Shown piece after piece: positions 26,015 to 37,475 of a stretch of 64,000 nucleotides of DNA. Under the pieces are notes generated by a model. It was not told the DNA's origin, made no database searches, and saw nothing but the letters and a program-made list of their open reading frames with translations. The number at the start of each line of letters is the position of its first letter. The first letter of the stretch is position 1. Both the position numbers and the translations under genes were made by a program. Source of the DNA: Photobacterium sanguinicancri (GTDB lineage Bacteria > Pseudomonadota > Gammaproteobacteria > Enterobacterales > Vibrionaceae); the NCBI RefSeq assembly GCF_024346675.1, contig NZ_AP024850.1, forward strand, positions 620,001 to 684,000. The letters are read 5' to 3'.

Positions 26015-26043
26015 CAGGGGCCTACTTAGGCCCCTGATTTTTA
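26015..26043 (+). terminator. hairpin between rpsB and tsf
   Basis: CAGGGGCC (26015-26022) pairs with GGCCCCTG (26029-26036) followed by ATTTTTAT. It probably lowers tsf transcription relative to rpsB, as a partial terminator does in E. coli. Confidence 0.75.
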
Positions 26044-26073
26044 TATCAAGTATTTAAAACTGAGGATATGACA

Positions 26074-26919
26074 ATGGCAACAGTTACAGCTGCCCTAGTT
26101 AAAGAACTGCGCGAACGTACTGCCGCAGGCATGATGGAATGTAAGAAAGCACTTGTTGAAGCAAATGCTGACATCGAGCTAGCAATTGAAAATATGCGTA
26201 AGAGCGGTGCTGCAAAGGCTGCTAAAAAAGCAGGTAACGTTGCTGCTGAAGGTACAATCTTAATTAAAGATGCAGACGGCGTTGCCGCTCTTCTTGAAGT
26301 TAACTGTCAAACTGACTTCGTAGCTAAAGATGTTAACTTCCTAGCATTCGCTAACGAAGTACTAGATGCAGCACTAGCTGAGCGTCTAGACATCGCTGCA
26401 CTTCAAGCTAAGTTTGAAGACGCACGTATCGCTCTAGTAACTAAAATCGGCGAGAACATCTCTATCCGTCGCGTTGAGTTTATCGAAGGCGCTAAAGTTG
26501 GTTCTTACCGTCACGGCGACCGTATTGGTGTTGTTGTTGCTGGTGAAGCTGACGAAGAAACGATTAAGCACGTTGCAATGCACATCGCTGCATCTAAGCC
26601 TGAGTTCGTTAATCCTGAAGACGTTCCAGCTGAAGTAGTTGAGAAAGAGAAAGCAATCCAAGTAGCTATCGCTGTTGAATCTGGCAAGCCACAAGAGATT
26701 GCAGAGAAAATGGTTGTTGGCCGCATGAAGAAATTCACTGGCGAAGTTTCTCTAACTGGTCAAGCATTCATCATGGACCCATCTCAAACTGTTGGTCAAA
26801 TGCTGAAAGCTAAAGGCGCTACAGTAACTAACTTCATCCGTCTTGAAGTTGGTGAAGGTATCGAGAAAGCTCAAGAAATGAGCTTCGCTGACGAAGTAGC
26901 AGCTGTACAGAAGGGTTAA
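26074..26919 (+). CDS. tsf: elongation factor Ts
   Basis: Nucleotide-exchange factor for EF-Tu. 281 residues (E. coli 283). The N-terminal UBA-like domain carries [19 protein letters not shown], and the core contains CQTDFVAKD. An ATG two codons upstream (26068) lies only two bases after GAGG, so 26074 is the likelier start. Confidence 0.98.
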   Translation: MATVTAALVKELRERTAAGMMECKKALVEANADIELAIENMRKSGAAKAAKKAGNVAAEGTILIKDADGVAALLEVNCQTDFVAKDVNFLAFANEVLDAALAERLDIAALQAKFEDARIALVTKIGENISIRRVEFIEGAKVGSYRHGDRIGVVVAGEADEETIKHVAMHIAASKPEFVNPEDVPAEVVEKEKAIQVAIAVESGKPQEIAEKMVVGRMKKFTGEVSLTGQAFIMDPSQTVGQMLKAKGATVTNFIRLEVGEGIEKAQEMSFADEVAAVQKG

Positions 26920-26937
26920 TCCTTCTTGTAAGAACTC

Positions 26938-26968
26938 TAAAGACCGTAGCCAAGGCTGCGGTCTTTTT
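26938..26968 (+). terminator. terminator after tsf
   Basis: AAGACCGTAGCC pairs with GGCTGCGGTCTT (one mismatch inside), followed by TTTT. Confidence 0.82.
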
Positions 26969-27009
26969 ACAACTCCATATCTCAATTGTAAGCCTGGAAG
27001 GTAATCCTA

Positions 27010-27738
27010 ATGACCACAAACCCTAAACCGACTTATCAACGAATCTTACTTAAACTGAGTGGCGAAGCGCTACAAGGCGAAGAAGGTTTTGGTATCGACG
27101 CACAAGTTCTTGACCGTATGGCACAAGAAGTTAAAGAACTGATTGAACTGGGTGTACAAGTTGGTCTTGTTATCGGTGGTGGTAACTTGTTCCGTGGTGC
27201 TGGTCTTGCTGAAGCGGGTATGAACCGAGTTGTGGGCGACCACATGGGCATGCTAGCAACTGTTATGAATGGTCTTGCGATGCGTGACGCACTTCACCGT
27301 GCCTATGTGAACGCTCGAGTAATGTCTGCAATTCCTCTAAACGGCGTATGTGATAACTACAACTGGGCTGACGCTATCAGCCAGTTACGTCAAGGTCGTG
27401 TTGTGATCTTCTCTGCTGGTACCGGCAACCCATTCTTCACAACTGATTCTGCTGCGTGTCTACGTGGTATTGAAATTGAAGCTGATGTGGTGCTTAAAGC
27501 AACGAAAGTTGACGGTGTGTTCACAGATGATCCAGTTAAAAACCCTGATGCTGTTCTTTGTGATAAGCTGGGCTACAATGATGTTCTTGAAAAAGAACTG
27601 AAAGTGATGGACTTAGCTGCATTCACTCTTGCTCGTGACCACTCAATGCCTATTCGTGTATTCAACATGAATAAGCCTGGCGCTCTTCGCCGCGTGGTAA
27701 TGGGTGAGAAAGAAGGCACTCTGATCACTAACGACTAA
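27010..27738 (+). CDS. pyrH: uridylate kinase
   Basis: Phosphorylates UMP to UDP. 242 residues of the hexameric bacterial type in the amino-acid kinase fold. The phosphate loop is [13 protein letters not shown], the glycine loop [12 protein letters not shown], and [16 protein letters not shown] binds UMP. AAGG is placed before the ATG. It sits in the universal tsf-pyrH-frr order. Confidence 0.98.
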   Translation: MTTNPKPTYQRILLKLSGEALQGEEGFGIDAQVLDRMAQEVKELIELGVQVGLVIGGGNLFRGAGLAEAGMNRVVGDHMGMLATVMNGLAMRDALHRAYVNARVMSAIPLNGVCDNYNWADAISQLRQGRVVIFSAGTGNPFFTTDSAACLRGIEIEADVVLKATKVDGVFTDDPVKNPDAVLCDKLGYNDVLEKELKVMDLAAFTLARDHSMPIRVFNMNKPGALRRVVMGEKEGTLITND

Positions 27739-27744
27739 TTTTCG

Positions 27745-27770
27745 TAAAGGGCTCTAAAGGGCCCTTTATA
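27745..27770 (+). terminator. weak hairpin between pyrH and frr
   Basis: AAAGGGC and GCCCTTT form a short stem without a good T-run. It may be an RNA-processing or attenuation point rather than a true terminator. Confidence 0.4.
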
Positions 27771-27797
27771 GTGACCGAATAATCAAGGATATTAATC

Positions 27798-28355
27798 GTG
27801 ATTGATGCAATTAAACAAGATGCGCAAGAGCGCATGGCAAAAAGCGTTGATGCGCTAAAAAACCAACTGGCTAAGATTCGTACTGGTCGTGCGCATCCAA
27901 GCCTACTAGATACTATTTACGTAGAATACTACGGTGCAAATACACCGCTTAAGCAACTTGCAAACGTTGTTGCTGAAGATTCTCGTACACTGGCGATCAC
28001 TGTATTCGATAAAGAATTGACGCCTAAAATTGAAAAAGCAATCATGATGTCTGACTTGGGCCTAAACCCAATGTCTGCTGGCACGGTTATCCGTGTTCCA
28101 CTTCCTGCACTAACAGAAGAGCGTCGTCGCGATCTTGTTAAGATCGTACGTGCTGAAGCTGAGCAAGGTCGTGTTGCTGTTCGTAACATTCGTCGTGACG
28201 CTAACGCAGACGTTAAAGGTCTTCTAAAAGACAAAGAAATCTCTGAAGATGATGATCACCGCGCACAAGATGAGATTCAGAAACTGACTGATGTTGCAGT
28301 GAAGAACATCGATGCAGTACTAGAAGTTAAAGAAAAAGAGTTAATGGAAGTTTAA
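27798..28355 (+). CDS. frr: ribosome recycling factor
   Basis: 185 residues, exactly the family length. Motifs: [31 protein letters not shown] and [16 protein letters not shown]. It splits post-termination ribosomes together with EF-G. Start is GTG at 27798 with AAGGA upstream. Confidence 0.98.
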   Translation: MIDAIKQDAQERMAKSVDALKNQLAKIRTGRAHPSLLDTIYVEYYGANTPLKQLANVVAEDSRTLAITVFDKELTPKIEKAIMMSDLGLNPMSAGTVIRVPLPALTEERRRDLVKIVRAEAEQGRVAVRNIRRDANADVKGLLKDKEISEDDDHRAQDEIQKLTDVAVKNIDAVLEVKEKELMEV

Positions 28356-28387
28356 TTCCTCTCAGCTCATTAGCTTTATGTAAGTTA

Positions 28388-28420
28388 AGGCGCTGTGCGT
28401 GCAGCACAGCGTTTTTTTTT
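28388..28420 (+). terminator. terminator after frr
   Basis: GCGCTGTGC pairs with GCACAGCG around a short loop, followed by nine T. Confidence 0.85.
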
Positions 28421-28431
28421 GAGGAAGATTT

Positions 28432-29196
28432 ATGTCGGAATCGACAACTGACACCCCACTGAGCATCGATAGCCTTCCTAAGCATGTTGCAGTGATCATG
28501 GATGGCAATGGTCGTTGGGCTAAAGCACAGGGCAAGGCTCGTGTTTTCGGTCATAAAGCAGGTGTTGAGGCTGTTCGAAAAACAGTATCTGTAGCTAATC
28601 GTTTTGGCATTAAAGTTGTCACCTTATTCGCGTTTAGCAGTGAAAACTGGCGCCGCCCAGAGGCGGAAGTTTCATTGTTAATGGAACTGTTCATGACGGT
28701 ATTAGGTCGTGAAGTTAAACGTCTGCACAAAAATAATATTCGTTTGAAAATCATTGGTGATACCAGCCGTTTCAGCCAACGTTTACAAGACAAAATCATG
28801 GCAGCTGAAACATTAACCGCAGACAATACCGGCATGGTGTTGAATGTGGCGGCGAACTACGGTGGCCAGTGGGACATCCTTCAAGCAACCAAACGTCTTG
28901 CTGTTCAAGTGGCTGAACACGGTTTGACGGCTGAAGATATTACCGAAGATATGTTCGCTGAAGGTTTAACCACCGCAGGGTTACCTGATGTTGATCTGTT
29001 GATTCGTACCAGTGGTGAATCCCGAATTAGTAATTTCATGCTGTGGCAGATGGCTTATGCTGAAATGTACTTTTGTGAGCAGCACTGGCCAGATTTTAAT
29101 GACGACAGCTTTGCGAATGCGATGGCATGGTTTGTTAATCGTGAGCGCCGTTTTGGCTGCACCGGTGAGCAGCTCCAGGCATTGCTTCAACAATAA
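28432..29196 (+). CDS. uppS: undecaprenyl diphosphate synthase
   Basis: Makes the C55 lipid carrier for peptidoglycan and O-antigen. 254 residues. The catalytic Asp24 is in [14 protein letters not shown], with [13 protein letters not shown] and the late segment [27 protein letters not shown] precedes the ATG. It follows a terminator, so the cell-envelope genes from here on may have their own promoter. Confidence 0.97.
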   Translation: MSESTTDTPLSIDSLPKHVAVIMDGNGRWAKAQGKARVFGHKAGVEAVRKTVSVANRFGIKVVTLFAFSSENWRRPEAEVSLLMELFMTVLGREVKRLHKNNIRLKIIGDTSRFSQRLQDKIMAAETLTADNTGMVLNVAANYGGQWDILQATKRLAVQVAEHGLTAEDITEDMFAEGLTTAGLPDVDLLIRTSGESRISNFMLWQMAYAEMYFCEQHWPDFNDDSFANAMAWFVNRERRFGCTGEQLQALLQQ

Positions 29197-29220
29197 AAAA
29201 GATTTTAAAGAGGATGCAGC

Positions 29221-30063
29221 TTGCTTAAGCAACGAATTATAACGGCATTGATTCTCGCGCCTTTGGTTATTGCGGGTATTTTCTTCCTACCTTTTCCTGC
29301 TTTTGTTGTGGCACTTGCCGCGATTACTATGGTGGGCTTTTGGGAATGGACTCAATTTATAAATGGTAACGCTCGCGTCCAAATCGTGAGCCTGTTTACA
29401 CTGGTATTTGGTGCTTCTTTAGCTGCAATGCCCACTGATGTTACGGCGCTGGCTGCGGTTGGTGATTCCCACCGTGCGATGCTAGCCGTCGGCGGTATTT
29501 GGTGGTTAGTGGCTTCTACGTTGGCGATCACTTACCCAAAAAGCGCTAAGCTTTGGTCATCATCGGCATTGTTGAAAGGTGTATTTGGTGTATTGACGTT
29601 ATTGCCTTTCTTTTGGGGCATTTTACTGCTTCGTGCCGTTAACTATGCTGAATCACCGTATCACGGCTCACAGCTTGTGATGCTGGTATGCTTTATTGTA
29701 TGGGCGGCAGATACAGGTGCGTATTTCACTGGTAAACGCTTTGGCAAACATAAAATGGCGCCATCAGTTAGCCCGAATAAGACCATCGAAGGTTTAGTCG
29801 GTGGAGCTGTATTGGCAATGTTTATTGCTTGGAGTGGTGCTTCACTGATGAACATTCCATTTTCAGGTGTAGGCTCATTACTTGCTATCGCGATGGTGAC
29901 AGTGGTGATTTCTGTTCTTGGCGATTTGGTTGAAAGTATGTTCAAGCGTGTTGCTGGTATAAAAGATAGCGGCACAATATTACCTGGTCACGGTGGTATC
30001 TTAGACCGTATCGACAGTTTAACCGCCGCGCTTCCCGTCTTTGCTCTATTCTACCTTTGGTAG
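29221..30063 (+). CDS. cdsA: phosphatidate cytidylyltransferase
   Basis: Makes CDP-diacylglycerol. Integral membrane protein of 280 residues with about eight hydrophobic segments. The C-terminal CDP-diglyceride signature KRVAGIKDSGTILPGHGG is complete. The start is TTG at 29221 with GAGGA nine bases upstream, and no in-frame ATG or GTG would give a better start. It lies 24 bp after uppS. Confidence 0.96.
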   Translation: MLKQRIITALILAPLVIAGIFFLPFPAFVVALAAITMVGFWEWTQFINGNARVQIVSLFTLVFGASLAAMPTDVTALAAVGDSHRAMLAVGGIWWLVASTLAITYPKSAKLWSSSALLKGVFGVLTLLPFFWGILLLRAVNYAESPYHGSQLVMLVCFIVWAADTGAYFTGKRFGKHKMAPSVSPNKTIEGLVGGAVLAMFIAWSGASLMNIPFSGVGSLLAIAMVTVVISVLGDLVESMFKRVAGIKDSGTILPGHGGILDRIDSLTAALPVFALFYLW

Positions 30064-30128
30064 TCATTATCTCCCATTCAAAGGTAGCTACAGTGTAGCT
30101 ACCTTTTCTAAGCCAAATGAAGTGATAT

Positions 30129-31325
30129 ATGCGTAAGTTATCAATCTTAGGTGCTACTGGTTCTATCGGTACAAGCACACTGGCTGTTGCAGCACAAAAC
30201 CCTGATTTATTTGATGTCGTAGCGCTTGCTGCAGGTTCTAATGCTCAAAAAATGTTTGAGTTGTGCTGCCAGTGGCAGCCGAAATATGTCGCGATGGCTG
30301 ATGAGTCGGCGGCGAATGCGTTAGCCGCTATGCTGATTGAGCAATCGATGCAAACAATCGTGCTCGCAGGCGAACAGGGACTCTGCAAGGTTGCCTCCCT
30401 AGACGAGATTGATACGGTTATGGCTGCCATTGTGGGCGCGGCAGGGTTACTGCCAACCATGGCTGGTGTAAAAGCGGGTAAGCGTATTTTACTGGCGAAT
30501 AAAGAAGCCTTGGTAATGTCAGGACAAATGTTCATTGATGCTTGCGAACAATATGGTGCTGAATTGCTGCCAGTAGACAGTGAACATAATGCTATCTTTC
30601 AATGTTTACCTGCCGAAATTCAGCGTCGGATGGGGCGCTGCGACCTGACTGAGCATGGTATCAGCAAGATTTTACTTACAGGCTCTGGCGGTCCGTTTCG
30701 TTACACGGATATTGCAGAACTAGATGCAGTAACGCCAGAAATGGCAATTGCACACCCGAATTGGTCAATGGGACCGAAGATTTCGGTGGATTCTGCCACT
30801 ATGATGAATAAGGGCTTAGAGTACATAGAAGCACGCTGGTTGTTTAATGCTTCGCGTGAACAAATGCAGGTGATTATTCACCCTCAGTCTGTGATCCACT
30901 CAATGGTGCAATATAAGGATGGCTCTGTGCTTGCGCAGATGGGGCTACCGGATATGAGAACCCCAATTGCGTGTGCGATGTCCTATCCTGAAAGGGTAGA
31001 TGCAGGTGTTGCGCCGCTCGATTTTAGCCAAGTGGGTGAGTTTACTTTTTTACAGCCAGATTATGACCGTTACCCTTGTCTGAAATTAGCGATGGATGCG
31101 TGTTACAGTGGTCAAGCAGCAACGACGGCACTGAATGCCGCCAATGAAGAAGCGGTTGCAGCATTCTTAGATAAGCGCATTGGCTTTACTGATATTGCTA
31201 AAATCAACCACTTAGTCTTAGAAACAGCACCCAAGGAAGAACCAACTGACTTGGAATGTGTGATTGAGCTAGATAGAATGGCACGACTTTTAGCTCAGGA
31301 AGAGATTGCTAAGGTAGCAAAATGA
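30129..31325 (+). CDS. ispC: 1-deoxy-D-xylulose 5-phosphate reductoisomerase
   Basis: First committed step of the MEP isoprenoid pathway. 398 residues. NADPH is bound at [15 protein letters not shown]. The metal-binding region is [14 protein letters not shown], and GSGGPFR and [20 protein letters not shown] are further active-site segments. It overlaps rseP by 4 bp (ATGA). Confidence 0.97.
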   Translation: MRKLSILGATGSIGTSTLAVAAQNPDLFDVVALAAGSNAQKMFELCCQWQPKYVAMADESAANALAAMLIEQSMQTIVLAGEQGLCKVASLDEIDTVMAAIVGAAGLLPTMAGVKAGKRILLANKEALVMSGQMFIDACEQYGAELLPVDSEHNAIFQCLPAEIQRRMGRCDLTEHGISKILLTGSGGPFRYTDIAELDAVTPEMAIAHPNWSMGPKISVDSATMMNKGLEYIEARWLFNASREQMQVIIHPQSVIHSMVQYKDGSVLAQMGLPDMRTPIACAMSYPERVDAGVAPLDFSQVGEFTFLQPDYDRYPCLKLAMDACYSGQAATTALNAANEEAVAAFLDKRIGFTDIAKINHLVLETAPKEEPTDLECVIELDRMARLLAQEEIAKVAK

Positions 31326-32713
31326 CAGGCATTTTATGGAATTTAGGCGCATTTCTTGTTGCGCTTGGTGTACTAATCGCAGTCCACGAGTTTGGTCACT
31401 TTTGGGTTGCTCGCCGTTGTGGTGTTTTTGTTGAGCGTTTTTCCATCGGTTTTGGTAAGGCAATTTGGCAAAAGAAAGGCAAAGATGGTACTGAATATAC
31501 CTTAGCGATGATCCCGCTAGGCGGTTACGTCAAAATGCTCGATGAGCGAGTTGATGACGTACCAGAGCATCGTCGTCAGCAAGCGTTCAATAATAAAACG
31601 CTGTGGCAGCGCAGTGCGATTGTTGCTGCCGGACCAATAGCAAACTTCATTTTTGCTATTTTTGCTTACTGGGTGGTTTACCTCATTGGTGTGCCTGCAG
31701 TTAAGCCCGTGATTGGTGATATTGCGCCGCAATCTATTGCTGCAACCGCAGGAATTGAACCAGGAATGGAACTTAAATCTATTTCAGGTATCAAAACCGC
31801 TGATTGGGAATCCGTTAATATGGCGATGATCTCCCATATTGGCGATAAGAAAATGGTGATCACGGCGACGGAACCCGAAGGTGGAGCTACTGTCGAAAGA
31901 ACATTGGATTTAGAGTATTGGCACTTTGATCCTGAAACTGAGCGTGTAATGACGAGTCTAGGGATGAAACCCTATACCCCAAAGATTACGCTCTCTATTT
32001 CACAACTTGTTGACGGCGGTGCAGCTATTGATGCTGATATGCGGTTAAATGATCGTATTACTGCAATTGATGGACAACCTGTGACGCAATGGCAGCAAGT
32101 GGTTGATGCTGTACGTTCTCATCCCGAGCAAGCGTTAATTATCGAGGTGAGTCGCCAGAGTCAGTTAGTCGATTCAGCCGAGGTTGCTCCTGAGACTAAG
32201 TTAGTGACGTTAACATTAACACCTAAAGCCCGAACCTTAGCTGACGGTGAAGTGATTGGTTACGCTGGTTTTGCCCCTGAGCTTGAACCTTGGCCGGAAT
32301 CTTACCGTCTTAATTTACAGTTTGGTCCTATTGAAGCTGTAGGGAAAGCAACGGAAAAAACGTGGCAGTTAGTCACATTAACATTTGATATGGTCACTAA
32401 ACTTGTAACGGGTGATGTGGCTGTAAAAAACCTAAGTGGCCCTATTTCAATTGCAAAAGGTGCCGGAATGACCGCCGACTATGGCTTGGTTTACTTCCTT
32501 GGCTTTCTAGCATTGATCAGTGTGAATTTAGGTATTGTGAATTTGTTACCGCTTCCAGTATTAGACGGTGGACACTTGATGTTCTTCGCTATCGAAGCAG
32601 TAACACGCCGACCAGTCTCTGAACGCGTTCAGGACATTGGCTACAGAGTGGGCTCAGCCATTTTGGTTGCGTTAATGGCCGTCGCGCTATTCAATGATTT
32701 TACCCGCCTTTAA
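31322..32713 (+). CDS. rseP: site-2 intramembrane zinc protease RseP
   Basis: Cleaves the anti-sigma factor RseA to release sigma-E. 463 residues, slightly longer than E. coli RseP (450). The zinc motif is H22-E-F-G-H26 in the first membrane helix. Two PDZ domains occupy about 115-300, and the second metal motif [13 protein letters not shown] lies near residue 410. It is translationally coupled to ispC, with bamA downstream. Confidence 0.97.
   Translation: MTGILWNLGAFLVALGVLIAVHEFGHFWVARRCGVFVERFSIGFGKAIWQKKGKDGTEYTLAMIPLGGYVKMLDERVDDVPEHRRQQAFNNKTLWQRSAIVAAGPIANFIFAIFAYWVVYLIGVPAVKPVIGDIAPQSIAATAGIEPGMELKSISGIKTADWESVNMAMISHIGDKKMVITATEPEGGATVERTLDLEYWHFDPETERVMTSLGMKPYTPKITLSISQLVDGGAAIDADMRLNDRITAIDGQPVTQWQQVVDAVRSHPEQALIIEVSRQSQLVDSAEVAPETKLVTLTLTPKARTLADGEVIGYAGFAPELEPWPESYRLNLQFGPIEAVGKATEKTWQLVTLTFDMVTKLVTGDVAVKNLSGPISIAKGAGMTADYGLVYFLGFLALISVNLGIVNLLPLPVLDGGHLMFFAIEAVTRRPVSERVQDIGYRVGSAILVALMAVALFNDFTRL
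31768..31795 (+). promoter_or_regulatory. putative sigma-E promoter inside rseP
   Basis: GGAACTT (31768-31774), a 16-bp spacer and TCAAA (31791-31795) fit the sigma-E pattern AACTT-N16-TCnnA. In E. coli sigma-E promoters for bamA-skp-lpx also lie in the upstream coding region. It lies in coding sequence, so a chance match is possible. Confidence 0.5.
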
Positions 32714-32749
32714 TAAATGCGTTTTTAGCAAGGAATAATCAGAACAGTA

Positions 32750-35167
32750 ATGGCGATGAAAAAACTGTTGGTCGCATCGCTACTGCTAAGCAGTAGTATG
32801 GCGCAGAGTGCTGAACAATTTGTGGTCGACGATATTCGATTTGAAGGTCTTCAACGAGTAACGTTAGGTGCTGCACTATTGAAGATGCCAGTACGTGTTG
32901 GTGATAAGGTCGACGACCGTGATATCGCTGATGTTATTCAAGCGCTATTTGCTTCTGGTAACTTTGAAGACATCAAAGTTTATCGCGATGGTGAGGTGTT
33001 GTTAGTCAAAGTGTTGGAGCGTCCAACGATTGCTAATATCTCGTTTTCAGGCAATAAAGCGATTAAAGAAGAGCAGTTAAAAGAAAATTTAAATGCCTCA
33101 AACATTCAAATTGGCGAAGCCTTAGATCGCACAACGCTGAGTAAAATTGAAAAAGGTCTTGAAGACTTTTACTACAGTGTGGGTAAGTACAATGCGACAG
33201 TGCAAGCTGTTGTGACGCCGTTGCCACGCAACCGTGCTGACTTAAAGTTTGTATTTACGGAAGGCGTGTCGGCAACCATTAAGCAAATTAACTTTATCGG
33301 TAACGAAGTTTTTACTGATGATGAACTGCGCGGTAAATTTAACCTACAGGCCAATGTGCCGTGGTGGAACTTCCTAGCCAATGAAAAGTATCAAAAGCAG
33401 GTGCTGGCTGGTGATATGGAAGTATTGCGCTCTCAGTATCTGAATAATGGTTATTTGAAGTACAAGTTAGAGTCTACCCAAGTATCGATTTCGCCGGATA
33501 AGAAAGGTGTCTATATCACCTTGAAGGTTGATGAAGGTGATCAATACACGGTTAAAGGTGTTCAATTCCGTGGGGAAGTTGCTGGTCGCCAAGATGAGTT
33601 AGATACACTTGTTACTTTCAATAACGGTGATATTTACAACGGTGCGCAAGTAACAGCTCTAGAAGAAGCCATTAAGCGTAAGCTGGGCGAATCTGGGTAT
33701 GCGTATCCGCAAGTTACCACTATTCCAGATTTTGACGATGATACGAACGAAGTTTCTTTGTTGGTTAATGTTGAGTCGGGCAAGCGCGTGTATGTACGTA
33801 ATATTGGTTTCTCTGGTAATACGACAACCAAAGATGAAGTACTACGCCGTGAAATGCGTCAGATGGAAGGCAGCTGGCTAAATTCTAAATCGGTTGAACG
33901 TGGCAAAGAGCGTTTGAGCCGTACTGGTTTCTTTGAAACCGTTGACGTTCAGACATCACGCGTTCCTGGAACCGATGATCAGGTGGATGTGACCTATAAC
34001 GTAAAAGAAGCAAACGCAGGTAGCGTTAACTTCGGTGTTGGTTATGGTACTGAATCAGGTATTAGTTTCCAGGCGGGTTTACAGCAAGATAATTTCTTAG
34101 GTACAGGTACACGCTTTGGTATCAATGCGATGACCAATAAATACCAAAAGAATATAAGCTTAGATTACCGTGACCCATATTTTACATTAGATGGGATCAG
34201 CCTTGGTGGTAAGGTTTACTACAACGAGTTTGAAGCATCGAATGCCAACATCTCGGACTATACCAACCAAAGTTACGGTGCTAGTTTGACCTGGGGTTTC
34301 CCATTTGATGAGCTAAACTTCTTTGAGTTTGGTGTTGGTTATGATCATAACAAGATCTCTAACACCCGAGAGTACTACCAAATCGAAAAATTCAAAGCGA
34401 TCCATGGTTTTGACCGTGGTGAAAACATCATTGAATTAGATGATTTTGATTGGTCGGTTTCATGGTCGCGAAATAACTTGAACCGCGGTTATTTCCCAAC
34501 AGCGGGTAATCACCAACGTGCGTCATACCGTATGACGATCCCTGGTTCTGATGCGCAGTACTTCAAAATGCAGTACGATGTGCGCCAGTACATTCCATTG
34601 AATGAAGGCCATGATTTCACGGTATTGCTACGCGGTAAAGTGGGTTATGGTAACGGCTACGGTACAACAGAGAATGGCAGTGATCAATTAATGCCATTTT
34701 ATGAAAACTTTTACGCTGGTGGCTTTAGTACTTTACGAGGCTTCCGCTCTAATACTGTAGGTCCGAAAGCTGTTTATGTTGAAGGTTGTTCCGGTGGCGG
34801 CCCATCAGGCAACAACAACTGTGCTACGGGCACAAAAGATGCCGCGGGTGGTAACGCTATTGCATTGGCAAGTGTGGAGTTGATTGTACCAACCCCGTTT
34901 GCATCGGAAGAATTTAAAAACCAAATTCGTACCAGTCTGTTTGTGGATGCGGGTTCAGTGTGGGATACCGAGTACGACCTGAAAGATACTGATGGTAAGT
35001 ACTTGTATGACTACTCTGATCCATCATTAATTCGTGCGTCATACGGTGCCGCGCTTCAGTGGATGTCCCCAATGGGGCCGCTGGTATTCTCGGTAGCTAG
35101 TCCGCTTAAGAAGTATGACGGTGACCAAGAGGAATTCTTTACCTTCACAATCGGACAGACATTCTAA
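32750..35167 (+). CDS. bamA: outer membrane protein assembly factor BamA
   Basis: Core of the BAM complex that inserts beta-barrel proteins. 805 residues. A signal peptide of about 21 residues ends SSMAQSAEQ. Five POTRA domains cover about 24-420 and a 16-strand barrel follows, with the final strand ending FTFTIGQTF (terminal Phe). The conserved loop motif RGF appears in STLRGFRSNTVG. It is followed by skp, its periplasmic partner chaperone. Confidence 0.97.
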   Translation: MAMKKLLVASLLLSSSMAQSAEQFVVDDIRFEGLQRVTLGAALLKMPVRVGDKVDDRDIADVIQALFASGNFEDIKVYRDGEVLLVKVLERPTIANISFSGNKAIKEEQLKENLNASNIQIGEALDRTTLSKIEKGLEDFYYSVGKYNATVQAVVTPLPRNRADLKFVFTEGVSATIKQINFIGNEVFTDDELRGKFNLQANVPWWNFLANEKYQKQVLAGDMEVLRSQYLNNGYLKYKLESTQVSISPDKKGVYITLKVDEGDQYTVKGVQFRGEVAGRQDELDTLVTFNNGDIYNGAQVTALEEAIKRKLGESGYAYPQVTTIPDFDDDTNEVSLLVNVESGKRVYVRNIGFSGNTTTKDEVLRREMRQMEGSWLNSKSVERGKERLSRTGFFETVDVQTSRVPGTDDQVDVTYNVKEANAGSVNFGVGYGTESGISFQAGLQQDNFLGTGTRFGINAMTNKYQKNISLDYRDPYFTLDGISLGGKVYYNEFEASNANISDYTNQSYGASLTWGFPFDELNFFEFGVGYDHNKISNTREYYQIEKFKAIHGFDRGENIIELDDFDWSVSWSRNNLNRGYFPTAGNHQRASYRMTIPGSDAQYFKMQYDVRQYIPLNEGHDFTVLLRGKVGYGNGYGTTENGSDQLMPFYENFYAGGFSTLRGFRSNTVGPKAVYVEGCSGGGPSGNNNCATGTKDAAGGNAIALASVELIVPTPFASEEFKNQIRTSLFVDAGSVWDTEYDLKDTDGKYLYDYSDPSLIRASYGAALQWMSPMGPLVFSVASPLKKYDGDQEEFFTFTIGQTF

Positions 35168-35186
35168 TTTTTTGAGGAGAACTCTT

Positions 35187-35696
35187 TTGAAACAATGGAT
35201 CAAAGCAGCAAGTCTTAGCCTTGTCATTTTATCATCGTCGATGTATGCACAAGCAGCTGAAGCAGCACAAAAAGTCGGTTATGTAGCGACAGGTCAGGCC
35301 ATGCAACAGTTGGCTAAACGCTATAATGTTACCGAAAAATTACGTAGCGAATTCAAAGATCGCATCGATGAACTTCGTAGCATCGAAAATCGCATGAAAA
35401 CAAAAGTTGATAAAGCGAAGCGTGATGGTGAGCTACTAAGTGAATCTGACCGTACCAAGATTCAACGTGAACTTGCGTCACTCGATTCAGACTACAAATT
35501 AAAAGCAAAAGCGCTTCAAGAAGATCAACGTCGTCGTGGCGCTGAAGAAGAACAAAAACTAGTGATGAAAATCCGTACAGCAATTCAAAGTGTTGCGAAA
35601 AAAGAAGGCTATGACATCGTTGTTGATGCACAAGCTGTACTTTACGCAGATCCAAAAGATGACCTATCAAGCAAGGTTATCTCTGCTGTAAAATAA
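35187..35696 (+). CDS. skp: periplasmic chaperone Skp (OmpH)
   Basis: Holds unfolded outer-membrane proteins in the periplasm. 169 residues with a signal peptide (SLSLVILSSSMYAQAAEA) and a long helical tentacle region rich in Lys/Glu/Asp. The start is TTG at 35187, with GAGGAGA six bases upstream. Longer versions would run into the bamA coding region. It lies 19 bp after bamA. Confidence 0.95.
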   Translation: MKQWIKAASLSLVILSSSMYAQAAEAAQKVGYVATGQAMQQLAKRYNVTEKLRSEFKDRIDELRSIENRMKTKVDKAKRDGELLSESDRTKIQRELASLDSDYKLKAKALQEDQRRRGAEEEQKLVMKIRTAIQSVAKKEGYDIVVDAQAVLYADPKDDLSSKVISAVK

Positions 35697-35721
35697 TTGA
35701 TTAAAGCGCCACAGATAACCT

Positions 35722-35760
35722 AAGCTGCTATGCGTTTAACGTATGGCAGCTTTGTTGTCT
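35722..35760 (+). terminator. hairpin between skp and lpxD
   Basis: AAGCTGC and GCAGCTT pair, extended by G-U pairs, then TGTTGTCT. It is a weak terminator or a processing signal. Confidence 0.4.
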
Positions 35761-35803
35761 CTACCCTTAATGGTGGCGTCTAACAAAAAAGATAAGGTAA
35801 CTC

Positions 35804-36829
35804 ATGGTTGTAATTACCCTTGCTGAATTAGCAGACAAATTAGGTGCAGAGCTTCATGGTGATGGCACTGTCGAAATTCACTCTATTGCTGGCACTGAGC
35901 AAGCTGGTGAAGGTCAAATTACATTTATTTCAAATAGTAAATACCGAAAGCAACTTGCTGACTGCCAAGCTTCGGCTGTCATGCTACAAGAAGGGGATCG
36001 CCCTTTCTTTAATGGCAATGCATTAGTGATGGCGAATCCTTATTTAGGTTATGCCAAGGTAGCTCAGTTGCTTGATACCACGCCTGCAGCCGCGAACGAT
36101 ATTGCAGCATCAGCATACATTGCAGATGATGCCGTCGTGGGCAAGGGTGTTGTTATTGGCCACAATGCCGTGATTGAATCTGGCGTTAAGCTGGGTGATA
36201 ACGTGCAAATTGGCGCAGGCTGTTTTGTGGGTAAAGAAGCCGAGATTGGTGCTAATACTAAACTGTGGGCAAACGTGACTGTTTACCACCGCGTGACATT
36301 AGGCACTGATTGTTTAGTACAATCAGGCACGGTATTGGGTTCTGATGGCTTTGGTTATGCGAATGACCGTGGTAATTGGATCAAAATCCCTCAACTAGGT
36401 TCTGTTCGTATTGGCAACCGTGTTGAAATTGGTGCATGTACCACGATTGACCGCGGCGCATTGGATGACACTATTATCCATGATGGTGCGATTATCGATA
36501 ACCAATGTCAGATTGCTCATAATGTATCGATTGGTGAAAACACTGCAATTGCAGGTGCAACTGTGATGGCTGGTAGTTTAACCGTAGGCAAAAACTGCTT
36601 CATTGGCGGCGCAAGTGTATTTAACGGTCACATGGAAATTTGTGATGGTGTGTCGATTGCAGGTATGGCGATGGTGATGCGTCCGATTACTGAGCCGGGT
36701 TTCTACTCGTCAGGTATTCCGCTTCAGCCAAACAAAGAGTGGCGTAAAACGGCGGCACGCGTTATGAAAATTGACGACATGCATAAACGCCTACGTGCTG
36801 TTGAGAAAAAAATAGACGCTGAAGGCTAA
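35804..36829 (+). CDS. lpxD: UDP-3-O-acyl-glucosamine N-acyltransferase LpxD
   Basis: Third step of lipid A synthesis. 341 residues, exactly the E. coli length. The N-terminal domain binds the nucleotide, and the body is a left-handed beta helix of hexapeptide repeats, with catalytic His in [19 protein letters not shown]-terminal helix follows. Confidence 0.97.
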   Translation: MVVITLAELADKLGAELHGDGTVEIHSIAGTEQAGEGQITFISNSKYRKQLADCQASAVMLQEGDRPFFNGNALVMANPYLGYAKVAQLLDTTPAAANDIAASAYIADDAVVGKGVVIGHNAVIESGVKLGDNVQIGAGCFVGKEAEIGANTKLWANVTVYHRVTLGTDCLVQSGTVLGSDGFGYANDRGNWIKIPQLGSVRIGNRVEIGACTTIDRGALDDTIIHDGAIIDNQCQIAHNVSIGENTAIAGATVMAGSLTVGKNCFIGGASVFNGHMEICDGVSIAGMAMVMRPITEPGFYSSGIPLQPNKEWRKTAARVMKIDDMHKRLRAVEKKIDAEG

Positions 36830-37022
36830 TGCCAGCGCCATGTATGCCGATATAAATGGGCAACATGCGATTGTGTTCTACGACTCTTAATATCGTAGGA
36901 CACTTCATTTCCTTGCTATTTTAGCTTTGATTCATCGAACTCGGCTTTGAAATAGCAGCGAATTGAATAACCAAAGTAACATTGTTATTTTGCGTTTCAC
37001 TTTACTGACAGGAATCCAAGTT

Positions 37023-37475
37023 TTGACTCGCGAGAACAAAACGTTAAACATCACTGAAATTCAAGAGCTTCTTCCTCATCGTTACCCGTTCTTAATGATC
37101 GATCGCGTAACAGATTACGATGAAGGAAAAACACTAACGGCAATTAAAAACGTTTCAGTGAACGAGCCGCAATTTACTGGCCACTTTCCAAAAATGCCTG
37201 TATTCCCAGGTGTAATGATCCTTGAAGCAATGGCACAGGCGACTGGTTTATTAGCATTCAAAACATTTGGTGCGCCAGCTGAAAATGAACTTTACTACTT
37301 TGCTAGTATTGATAAGGCGAAGTTCCGCAAGCCTGTTGGCCCTGGTGATCAGCTGATCATCGAAGTGGAATACCTGAAAGAGCGCCGTGGCATTGCTATG
37401 TTTAATGGTGTAGCAAAAGTTGATGGCACAGTTGTTTGCTCTGCTGAACTAAAATGCGCAAGACGAGAGTTTTAA
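37023..37475 (+). CDS. fabZ: 3-hydroxyacyl-[acyl-carrier-protein] dehydratase FabZ
   Basis: Hot-dog-fold dehydratase of fatty acid synthesis. 150 residues (E. coli 151). The active region is [14 protein letters not shown], with the catalytic His in [15 protein letters not shown] and Glu in [11 protein letters not shown] chose TTG at 37023, with AGGAA upstream, because the in-frame codons from 36963 are not conserved. It shares the base at 37475 with lpxA (TAATG). Confidence 0.95.
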   Translation: MTRENKTLNITEIQELLPHRYPFLMIDRVTDYDEGKTLTAIKNVSVNEPQFTGHFPKMPVFPGVMILEAMAQATGLLAFKTFGAPAENELYYFASIDKAKFRKPVGPGDQLIIEVEYLKERRGIAMFNGVAKVDGTVVCSAELKCARREF

